Shown here piece by piece: positions 22,471 through 29,372 of a stretch of 32,899 bases of DNA. Numbering within the stretch: the stretch's first letter is position 1; each line of letters starts with the position of its first letter. The position numbers were made by a program, and so were the translations under genes. The notes below the pieces were generated by a model, which was given only the letters and a program-made list of their open reading frames with translations, searched no databases and was not told the origin of the DNA. The DNA is taken from the NCBI RefSeq assembly GCF_022690685.1, contig NZ_JALCYY010000054.1, forward strand, positions 1 through 32,899, read 5' to 3'. Source of the DNA: Anaeromyxobacter terrae. GTDB lineage: Bacteria > Myxococcota > Myxococcia > Myxococcales > Anaeromyxobacteraceae.

Positions 22471-22908
22471 ATGAAGAGCCACACGAAATACCTCTGGTTC
22501 GAGCTGCCGCGCCGGCGGGGCCTCGTGCGCATCACCGGCGAGGTCGAGCGGTTCCTCCAGGAGAGCGGTATCGCGGAGGGCATGGTCCTCGTCTCCGCCA
22601 TGCACATCACCGCCGCGGTGTTCGTGAACGACGACGAGCCCGGGCTGCACGCCGACATCGAGGAGTGGGTGCAGCGGCTCGCTCCGGGGCCGGCCGCGGA
22701 CGACTCGAGGCCAGGCCCCGACTACCGCCACCACCGGAGCGGCGAGGACAACGGCGACGCCCACCTCAAGAACCTGCTCGTCGGGCACCAGGTGATCCTC
22801 CCCGTGACGCAGGGAAAGCTCGATCTCGGCCCGTGGCAGCAGGTCTTCTACTACGAGTTCGACGGGCGCCGCCGGAAGCGGGTGGTGCTGAAGGCCATCG
22901 GGGAGTGA
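22471..22908 (+). CDS. YjbQ / UPF0047 family protein
   Basis: This is a member of the UPF0047 (YjbQ) family, whose E. coli member has secondary thiamine-phosphate synthase activity; the physiological role is unclear. Motifs include [13 protein letters not shown] with His45, the long block [17 protein letters not shown] (His87, His88, His98) and [21 protein letters not shown] (His106, then GxW). Length is 145 residues, normal for the family (about 135-145). The ATG at 22471 is chosen; the longer frame from 22306 overlaps the hemerythrin promoter region. It ends 7 bp from the convergent rhomboid gene, with the stops inside a small palindrome. Confidence 0.93.
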   Translation: MKSHTKYLWFELPRRRGLVRITGEVERFLQESGIAEGMVLVSAMHITAAVFVNDDEPGLHADIEEWVQRLAPGPAADDSRPGPDYRHHRSGEDNGDAHLKNLLVGHQVILPVTQGKLDLGPWQQVFYYEFDGRRRKRVVLKAIGE

Positions 22909-22919
22909 GCGCCGCTCAC
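22905..22919. terminator. Palindrome holding both stop codons of convergent genes
   Basis: GTGAGC (22905-22910) and GCTCAC (22914-22919) form a 6-bp stem with a 3-nt loop. Each arm contains the stop codon of one gene. It is too short to be sure it terminates transcription. Confidence 0.4.
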
Positions 22920-24016
22920 CGGCCGGCGGACCGCGCCGCGGCCGCATCCCGGCAGCTCTGCGCCTCGCCGAGCGCGCAGGACTCCTCGAGATAGGCGACC
23001 GCGCGGGCGGGATCGAGCGGGCGGCCGTCGCCGGAGCCGTGCCGGTAGGCGAGCATCCGCGCGACCCGGGCGCCGGAGCGGCGCACGTCGTCGCGGAGCG
23101 GGACGCCGGCGGAGGTCGCGAGCGCGCGCAGCGCCAGCAGGGCGCCCTCGAGGTCGCCGCCCTGCGCCTGCACGAGCGCGCGGAAGTAGTCGAGCGCGGG
23201 CGAGCGCTGGCCGCGCGCGTCCGCGACCGAGAGGAGCCGGCGCGACTCGGCGACGTCCTCGCGCCGGAGCGCAGCGTAGATCTGGCGCTCCAGCTCCTCG
23301 GCCTGGAACCGCGTCGTCCCGGCGCGCGGCCAGACCGCCGCGGTGAGGGCCACGGCGAGGGCGAGCCCGAAGGCCGCCCACGGCCAGGTGGTGCGCGGGG
23401 CGGGGCGCGTGAGGAGCCACGCGGCCGCGGCGCCGGTCAGGAGCCCGCCCCCGTGGGCGAAGTCGTCCACCGGGAGGCCCGCCGGGAAGAGCCGCGAGCC
23501 GACGAAGCCGATCGCGAGCGCGCCCACGACGAGCGCGACATGCGGCGCGGCGAGGAAGCGCCGCACGCTCCCCGCCCGGCGCAGCTCCAGCACGAGCAGC
23601 GCGCCGACCACCCCGAACACCCCGCCCGACGCGCCCGCCACGACCGCGTCGTGTCCGAGGAGCGAGGCGGCCGAGGCGGCGACGACGCTCCCGAGGTAGA
23701 GGCCGAGGAACCGCGCTCGCCCGAGCCCCCGCTCGACGATGGGACCGGCGAGGAGGAGCGCGCCCAGGTTCATCGTGAGGTGCTGCCAGCCGCCGTGCAG
23801 GAACCCGGCGGTCACGAGCCGCCACGCCTCGCCCGCCCACACGCGGCTCCGCTCCAGCGCGCCGAGGCGGACGAGCAGCGCGGGGTCGCTCGGGTCGCCG
23901 CGCGACAGGACGAGCGCGAAGGCCGCGGCATTGGCGACGGCGAGCGCCCAGGTGGCCGGCACGACGCCAGGACTGCGCCGGGGCAGGGGGCGGCGGCTGG
24001 CAAGCACGGCGTCCAT
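22916..24016 (-). CDS. Rhomboid-family intramembrane serine protease with C-terminal repeat region
   Basis: This protease cleaves membrane-protein substrates within the bilayer. The catalytic pair is present: Ser130 in GASGG and His188 in DFAHGGG. The first-helix motif HGGWQHLTMN (His74, His79, Asn83) supports the oxyanion site. About six to seven hydrophobic segments occupy residues 20-235. The C-terminal ~130 residues are soluble and helical, with ALDYFRALVQAQGGDLEGALLALRAL and a Sel1-like AVAYLEESCALGEAQSC, so it may bind partners. Length is 366 residues from the ATG at 24016. On the minus strand TATCCT lies just upstream of the ATG, which could mean a short leader. It is divergent from the Nfn-rubrerythrin fusion gene. 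Confidence 0.92.
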   Translation of the reverse strand: MDAVLASRRPLPRRSPGVVPATWALAVANAAAFALVLSRGDPSDPALLVRLGALERSRVWAGEAWRLVTAGFLHGGWQHLTMNLGALLLAGPIVERGLGRARFLGLYLGSVVAASAASLLGHDAVVAGASGGVFGVVGALLVLELRRAGSVRRFLAAPHVALVVGALAIGFVGSRLFPAGLPVDDFAHGGGLLTGAAAAWLLTRPAPRTTWPWAAFGLALAVALTAAVWPRAGTTRFQAEELERQIYAALRREDVAESRRLLSVADARGQRSPALDYFRALVQAQGGDLEGALLALRALATSAGVPLRDDVRRSGARVARMLAYRHGSGDGRPLDPARAVAYLEESCALGEAQSCRDAAAARSAGR

Positions 24017-24145
24017 CGCGGCGGAGGATACTGGCCAGGTCTCGCCGCGGGGGGGCGTCTCGGATCCCAGACCCGGGAAGCGCGGCCCAGGCGAATGTGG
24101 ACCCGTTCCGTCAGGAAATATCCAAGGAATTCCGCGGACCTCCCC

Positions 24146-24175
24146 TTGACGCCCCGAGCCGGTCGCTGCTACGAC
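24146..24175 (+). promoter_or_regulatory. Sigma70-type promoter of the Nfn-rubrerythrin fusion gene
   Basis: TTGACG (24146-24151) and TGC-TACGAC (TACGAC 24170-24175) are 18 bp apart, 51 bp before the ATG. A strong AGGGAGG (24206-24212) follows, but its 13-base spacing to the ATG is long. Confidence 0.6.
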
Positions 24176-24225
24176 CGCGCTGCCGCGCGCCTTTTCGTAA
24201 CCCTCAGGGAGGCATCGAAATCCCG

Positions 24226-27200
24226 ATGTACAAGATCGTCCGCCGCGAAGCCTTTTCCGACACGACCTTCCTCTGGGAGGTCGAGGCCCCCGACGTCGCT
24301 GCCTCCGCCCAGCCCGGCCACTTCGTGATGCTCCGCCTCCGCGAGGGCGGCGAGCGCATCCCGCTCACGGTCGCCGACTACGACCGCAAGGCCGGGACCA
24401 TCACCATGGTCGTTCAGACGCTCGGCAAGACGACCCGGGAGATGATGACGGACTTCGAGCAGGGCGACAGCTTCGTCGACTTCGTCGGCCCGCTCGGCCT
24501 GCCGCAGCACATCCAGAAGTACGGGCACGTCGTGCTCGTGGGCGGCGGCCTCGGCGTCGCGCCGGTCTACCCGCAGCTCCGCTCCTTCAAGGAGGCGGGG
24601 AACCGCACCACCGGCGTCATCGGCTTCCGGAACAAGGACCTCGTGTTCTGGGAGGACAAGTTCAAGAAGTACTGCGACGACCTCGTCGTCTGCACCGACG
24701 ACGGCTCCTACGGCAAGCCCGGCTTCGTCACCGCCGCGCTGAAGGAGATCCTCGAGAAGGACAAGCCGGATCTCGTCGTCGCCATCGGGCCGCTCCCGAT
24801 GATGAACGCCTGCGTCGAGACCACGCGGCCGTTCGGCGTGAAGACGATGGTGTCGCTCAACGCCATCATGGTGGACGGCACCGGCATGTGCGGCTCCTGC
24901 CGCGTGACGGTGGGCGGCAAGGTCGCCTTCGCCTGCGTCGAGGGGCCGGACTTCGACGGCCACAAGGTCGACTTCAAGGAGCTCCTCTCCCGGCAGAAGC
25001 GCTTCAAGAGCCAGGAGCAGCGCGCGAGCGAGGACTACGCGCACGTCTGCAACCTCGAGAAGCAGCTCTTCGAGGAGAACAAGAAGAACTACCGCAAGAT
25101 CAAGGACCTCCTCCCGAAGCAGACGCACATGCCCGAGCGCGACGCGCTCGAGCGGGCGCGCAACTTCAAGGAGGTGAACCTCGGCTACGGCCTCGAGGAC
25201 GCCCTCCAGGAGGCCGAGCGCTGCATCCAGTGCGCGAAGCCGACCTGCGTCTCGGGGTGCCCGGTCCAGATCGACATCCCGGGCTTCATCAAGCACGTCG
25301 TGGTCCGCGACTTCGACGGCGCCCTCGAGGTCATCAAGCAGGCGAACGCCTTCCCGTCGGTCTGCGGCCGCGTCTGCCCGCAGGAGTCGCAGTGCGAGGC
25401 GCAGTGCGTGATCGGCAAGAAGGTCGAGTCGGTCGGCATCGGCCGGCTCGAGCGCTTCGTCGGTGACAACGCGACGCCGAAGCCCGTCGCGCCCCCGCGC
25501 TTCGCGAAGAAGCTCGGCAAGGTCGCCATCTGCGGCTCCGGCCCCGCCGGCCTCTCCGCCGCCGCGGACCTCGTGAAGTACGGCGCGGACGTGACCATCT
25601 ACGAGGCGCTCCACGTCGTCGGCGGCGTGCTGCAGTACGGCATCCCGCCGTTCCGCCTCCCGCGCGACATCATCGCCCGCGAGGTGAAGCAGCTCGTCGA
25701 TCAGGGCGTGAAGATCGAGACCAACAAGGTCATCGGCAAGACCTTCACCGTCCCGCAGCTCATCAGCGAGAAGGGCTACGACGCGGTGTTCCTCGGGGTC
25801 GGCGCGGGCGCGCCGGCGTTCATGAACATCCCGGGCGAGTCCGCGAGCCAGGTCTACTCGGCGAACGAGTTCCTCACCCGCGTGAACCTGATGGGTGGCA
25901 ACGTCTTCCCGTTCAAGGACACGCCCATCACGCTCGGCAAGAGCGTCGCCGTCGTCGGCGCCGGCAACACCGCCATGGACTGCCTGCGCGTCGCGAAGCG
26001 CCTCGGCGCGCCGACCGTCCGCTGCGTCTACCGCCGCACCGAGGCGGAGGCGCCGGCCCGCATCGAGGAGCTCCGCCACGCGAAGGAGGAGGGCATCGAG
26101 TTCTTCTTCCTCCACGCGCCGGTCGAGATCTACGCCGACGCCGACGGCAACGTGAAGGGCATGAAGGTCGAGGAGATGGTCCTCGGCGAGCCGGACGAGA
26201 AGGGGCGCCGCAAGCCGGTGCCGACGGGGAAGTTCAAGGACCTCGACTGCGACACCGTCATCGTCGCGCTCGGGACCAAGGCGAACCCCATCGTCACGCA
26301 GTCCACCCCGGGCATCGCGCTCAACAAGTGGGGCAACATCGCCGCGGACGACGGCCAGCTCGACTCGACGCAGTCGACGAACCTCCCCGGCGTGTTCGCG
26401 GGCGGTGACATCGTCACCGGCGGCGCGACGGTGATCCTCGCCATGGGCGCCGGCCGCCGCGCCGCGAAGTCCATCGCGACGTACCTCTCCAGCGGCAAGA
26501 AGTGGCCTCTCACCAAGGAGGACGTCGCCGCGTTCAAGCCGATGGCGCCGCTCCCGGAGACCGCGCGCTTCGCCGGCGCCTCCGCCGCGGCAGGTGCGCT
26601 CGAGACCCCCGGCGCGACCTGCCCGAAGTGCCACCGGCCGGTCGAGGGCGACGAGGCGTACGTCTGCTGCGCCGGCTCGACGCTCCAGTGGCGCTGCGAC
26701 GACTGCGGCAAGGTGAGCGAGGGCTTCGCCTTCCCGTACGGCATGTGCCCCGCGTGCGGCGGCAAGCTCGCCGCCCTGGAGCGCGGCAAGGTCGAGGACG
26801 CCGCGGCCCAGGACGCCATCCGCGTCGCCTTCGAGATCGAGCTCGGCGGCATGGCGTTCTACAGCCGGGCTGCCAAGGAGACGCCGGACGCCGGGCTGAA
26901 GGTGCTGTTCGGGAAGTTCGCCGCCATGGAGCAGGAGCACATGGCGACGCTCTCGCGCCGCTACCACGCGGACATGCCCGCGCCGTCGGCCGACTTCAAG
27001 GTGGAGCGCGCCGCGATCTACGCGGGCATCGCGAACCGCCCGGAGGATCCGGCGAACCTGTTCCGGATCGCGATCGCCTTCGAGGAGCGCGCGGTGAAGT
27101 TCTTCACCGAGCGCGCCGAGAAGACCGCGCCGGGCTCGGCGGAGCGCCAGCTCTACAAGGAGCTCGCGGCGGAGGAGCGGGAGCACGTCGACCTGCTCAC

Positions 27201-27246
27201 CACCGAGTTCGAGCGCTGGAAGCAGGGCAAGCCGGGGCTCCTCTAG
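24226..27246 (+). CDS. Fusion of NfnA-like and NfnB-like flavoproteins with rubredoxin and rubrerythrin domains
   Basis: This single 1006-residue polypeptide has four modules. Residues 1-285: an NfnA/PyrK-type FAD/NAD(P) reductase ending in a [2Fe-2S] site with Asp217, Cys222, Cys225 and Cys237. Residues ~300-770: an NfnB/glutamate-synthase-beta type flavoprotein with 4Fe-4S cysteines (333, 336, 341, 345 and 380, 384, 390, 394), the FAD loop GSGPAGLSAA and the NADPH loop VVGAGNTAMD. Residues ~795-850: a zinc-ribbon pair (Cys799, 802) and a rubredoxin-like set (Cys824, 827, 841, 844). Residues ~860-1000: a ferritin-like domain with Glu872, EQEH (902-905), Glu953 and EREH (984-987). NfnAB enzymes bifurcate electrons between NADH, ferredoxin and NADPH; rubrerythrins reduce peroxide. 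Coupling within one protein is inference. The ATG at 24226 fits the conserved N-terminus. Confidence 0.93.
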   Translation: MYKIVRREAFSDTTFLWEVEAPDVAASAQPGHFVMLRLREGGERIPLTVADYDRKAGTITMVVQTLGKTTREMMTDFEQGDSFVDFVGPLGLPQHIQKYGHVVLVGGGLGVAPVYPQLRSFKEAGNRTTGVIGFRNKDLVFWEDKFKKYCDDLVVCTDDGSYGKPGFVTAALKEILEKDKPDLVVAIGPLPMMNACVETTRPFGVKTMVSLNAIMVDGTGMCGSCRVTVGGKVAFACVEGPDFDGHKVDFKELLSRQKRFKSQEQRASEDYAHVCNLEKQLFEENKKNYRKIKDLLPKQTHMPERDALERARNFKEVNLGYGLEDALQEAERCIQCAKPTCVSGCPVQIDIPGFIKHVVVRDFDGALEVIKQANAFPSVCGRVCPQESQCEAQCVIGKKVESVGIGRLERFVGDNATPKPVAPPRFAKKLGKVAICGSGPAGLSAAADLVKYGADVTIYEALHVVGGVLQYGIPPFRLPRDIIAREVKQLVDQGVKIETNKVIGKTFTVPQLISEKGYDAVFLGVGAGAPAFMNIPGESASQVYSANEFLTRVNLMGGNVFPFKDTPITLGKSVAVVGAGNTAMDCLRVAKRLGAPTVRCVYRRTEAEAPARIEELRHAKEEGIEFFFLHAPVEIYADADGNVKGMKVEEMVLGEPDEKGRRKPVPTGKFKDLDCDTVIVALGTKANPIVTQSTPGIALNKWGNIAADDGQLDSTQSTNLPGVFAGGDIVTGGATVILAMGAGRRAAKSIATYLSSGKKWPLTKEDVAAFKPMAPLPETARFAGASAAAGALETPGATCPKCHRPVEGDEAYVCCAGSTLQWRCDDCGKVSEGFAFPYGMCPACGGKLAALERGKVEDAAAQDAIRVAFEIELGGMAFYSRAAKETPDAGLKVLFGKFAAMEQEHMATLSRRYHADMPAPSADFKVERAAIYAGIANRPEDPANLFRIAIAFEERAVKFFTERAEKTAPGSAERQLYKELAAEEREHVDLLTTEFERWKQGKPGLL

Positions 27247-27263
27247 CCTCCTCATGACGGGCG

Positions 27264-27295
27264 GCGCTGCGCGGGAGCTCGCTCTCGCGCAGCGC
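27264..27295 (+). terminator. Strong terminator after the fusion gene
   Basis: Arms 27264-27278 and 27281-27295 pair over 15 positions with one G-T wobble, beginning GCGCTGCGCG and ending CGCGCAGCGC. The hairpin starts 17 bp after the stop. Confidence 0.8.
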
Positions 27296-27791
27296 GCCGT
27301 TCCTCTCTCCGACGCGGCGCGTCGGGATCGCCCTCGCGAGAGGCGCGGTCCCGCGCCGGCGCCTGAGCGCGGTCGGGACGCGGACGCGACCTGCCCGGGT
27401 GGCCGAAGGCGCCCGGGATTCCCAAGGTAGATGGGATCCCGCAGGTGGAGGACTCCCGCGGCGGCGTCGCCGCGCTGGAGAGTCCAGCCTCCAGGGCGAG
27501 CGGTCGACGTCGCCTCCGAGCGGCGCGGCCCGTGTGCAGGCCCCCTGTCCTCCTCCGCCACCGGAGCGTCCCCTCCCTTTGCTCCCGCCGCGCGGGAGGG
27601 CAGGGGGACCGCACCGCAGGCCAGCCCCGCACCGCCGCGCGCCCGGCGCGAGGAGCCGCCTGGCTCCCCGCGAGCAGGGGCGGCCCCTTCTTCGCGCTCT
27701 GCCGGCGTGAATCCTCCCTTCGAGAAGGGAGCGCCGCGCCATCGGCGGTTAGATCCGCCGCGCGGGTGCGCCGCCCGCGAGGAGGTGCCCC
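27296..27791. other. Gene-free region with several hairpins
   Basis: This interval between the fusion gene and the Cys-rich gene has no convincing ORF. A compound hairpin lies at 27446-27493: outer arms TGGAGG/CCTCCA, middle GGACTC/GAGTCC (27450-27455, 27480-27485) and inner CGCGGCG/CGCCGCG (27457-27463, 27468-27474). A second hairpin, CTCCCTTC/GAAGGGAG, is at 27714-27731, and CGGCGG-TTAGAT-CCGCCG is near 27744-27761. They may be repeats, attenuators or a structured RNA; I recognise no known RNA family. Confidence 0.4.
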
Positions 27792-28895
27792 GTGCCCGAG
27801 CTCCGCGACGCCCTGCCCGCGCTCTACCGCGTGCTGCTCGGGCCACCGCTCGACGCGGAGGTGCCCGCGGAGACCAAGGCGACCTGCGCGCGCTGCGCCA
27901 TGCTCGAGGAGCACTGCGAGCGGCCGGTGCGCCCGGTGGACGGCGTCCCTCGCTTCTTCCGGCCGGACACGAAGTGCTGCACGTTCCACCCCCGCCTGCC
28001 GAACTACCTCGTGGGCGCGATCCTGGCCGACGATCGCCCGGAGGCGGCCGAGGGGCGACGCCGTATCGAGGCGCGCGTCGCCTCGCGCGTCGGCGTCACG
28101 CCGGAGTGGCTCCACCCGCCGCGCACGTTCCACCTCCTGTACGACGCGTCGCACCGCGCGTTCGGGCGGTCCCGCGCGCTCCGCTGCCCGTACTACGCGG
28201 AGGAGAGCGGCGGCTGCTCGATCTGGGCGCACCGCGATGCGGTCTGCTCGACCTGGTTCTGCCAGCACGCGTCAGGCGCGGACGGCCGGCGCATGTGGAT
28301 GGCGGTGAAGGAGCTCCTGTCGCTCGTGGAGGTGCAGCTCGCCCGGCGCGCGCTGCTCGAGGTGTTCCCCGCCGCGCTCGACGAGCCGCCGGGGCGGCGG
28401 GCCCCGTCGCCGGTCGGCCCCGAGGAGCTCGACGGCGCTCCGCCGCCCGAGGCGGAGCACCGGGCGGTGTGGGGTCCGTGGGCGGGGCGCGAGGCGGAGC
28501 TGTACCGGCGCTGCCACGCGGTGGTCAGCGGGATCGGGGCCCGCGAGCTCGAGGCGATCCTCGGGCTCGACGGCACGATCGCGCGCCGGCAGCTCGCGCG
28601 CGCCGTCGAGGCGGCTCGCTCGACCGCGCTCCCGCCGGTGCTGAAGCTCGACCCCGGCGCGACGGTGCAGTGGCTCCCGGACGGCTCGGTGGCCCTCGGC
28701 GGCTACAGCGAGCACGAGGCGGTGGCGCTGCCGGGCGAGGCCCACGCGCTCCTCGTGCGCTTCACCGGGGATGCGACGGTCGCTGCGGTCCGCGCGCGCC
28801 TCCGCGCGGAGCTGCACGCCGACCTGGACGACGCGGTGCTGCTCGAGCTCTACCGCCAGCGGGTGCTCGTCGAGCCGGGGTCCCCGGCTCGCTGA
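27792..28895 (+). CDS. Uncharacterised cysteine-rich protein
   Basis: I do not recognise this 367-residue protein. The start is GTG at 27792, with GGAGG (27781-27785) 6 bases upstream. The N-terminal ~165 residues hold at least ten Cys: CARCAM, LEEHC, KCCTFHPRLPN, LRCPYYAEESGGCSIW and VCSTWFCQH, together with conserved-looking His and aromatic residues. This pattern resembles metal-chelating Cys clusters of the YkgJ/FliB kind, without a firm match. The second half has few Cys, is helical, and contains a PGATVQWLPDGSVALGGYSE segment. There are no membrane segments and no export signal, so it is probably cytoplasmic. Metal or Fe-S binding is inference. It stands alone between two gene-free regions. 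Confidence 0.8.
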   Translation: MPELRDALPALYRVLLGPPLDAEVPAETKATCARCAMLEEHCERPVRPVDGVPRFFRPDTKCCTFHPRLPNYLVGAILADDRPEAAEGRRRIEARVASRVGVTPEWLHPPRTFHLLYDASHRAFGRSRALRCPYYAEESGGCSIWAHRDAVCSTWFCQHASGADGRRMWMAVKELLSLVEVQLARRALLEVFPAALDEPPGRRAPSPVGPEELDGAPPPEAEHRAVWGPWAGREAELYRRCHAVVSGIGARELEAILGLDGTIARRQLARAVEAARSTALPPVLKLDPGATVQWLPDGSVALGGYSEHEAVALPGEAHALLVRFTGDATVAAVRARLRAELHADLDDAVLLELYRQRVLVEPGSPAR

Positions 28896-29372
28896 TGCGG
28901 GTGCTCGCCTCGCCGGACAGCGGCCAGGGAGGTCCCGGCGGCGGAATCCGCGCACCCGGGGCGCGCACGCGCAGAACGTGCGCCGACGCCTCGGAATCCC
29001 GACGGCCAGGCCATCGAGGCCCTCGCCGGCCCGGGCCTCCGCCGCGCTCGGCGCTCGCCGCCAGGCCCCCGCTGCAAGGCGCGGCTGATCTCACGCAAGA
29101 CCGCGAGATCCCGGGCGAGGCCAGGTGTTCCGGACGGTGGGTGCGCGGCGCGGGGCCGCAGCGACCGAGCGCTCCAGAGCCCTCTCCTGCGCGGATTAAT
29201 CCCTGCGATCCCGGCGTTGTGCCGGTGGCCCGAAGATGGCAGGGAGGCCACGCGGCCCGCCGCGGCCACGACGGCCTGGGTTCCTCGGTGGGGCCCACAC
29301 CCGGTCTGCGGGTCGCTCGCCACCGGCGGGAGATCCGGCGCTTCGCCGGATCGTTTCGGAGGGTTCGCGTCG
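28896..29372. other. Gene-free region upstream of the cytochrome c synthase
   Basis: No convincing ORF is present. GATCTC (29087-29092) and GAGATC (29105-29110) form an inverted repeat, and GGATTAATCC (29193-29202) is a perfect palindrome in the only AT-rich patch, where a promoter could lie. No clear -35/-10 pair is visible. GGAGGG at about 29358-29363 is the ribosome binding site of the next gene. Confidence 0.4.

Noticed and set aside
24169-27846. A 1225-codon open frame antisense to the Nfn-rubrerythrin gene
   Set aside because: Its composition is Arg/Leu/Asp/Glu-rich with no domain, as expected from the reverse strand of a GC-rich gene. The plus-strand product has clear families throughout.
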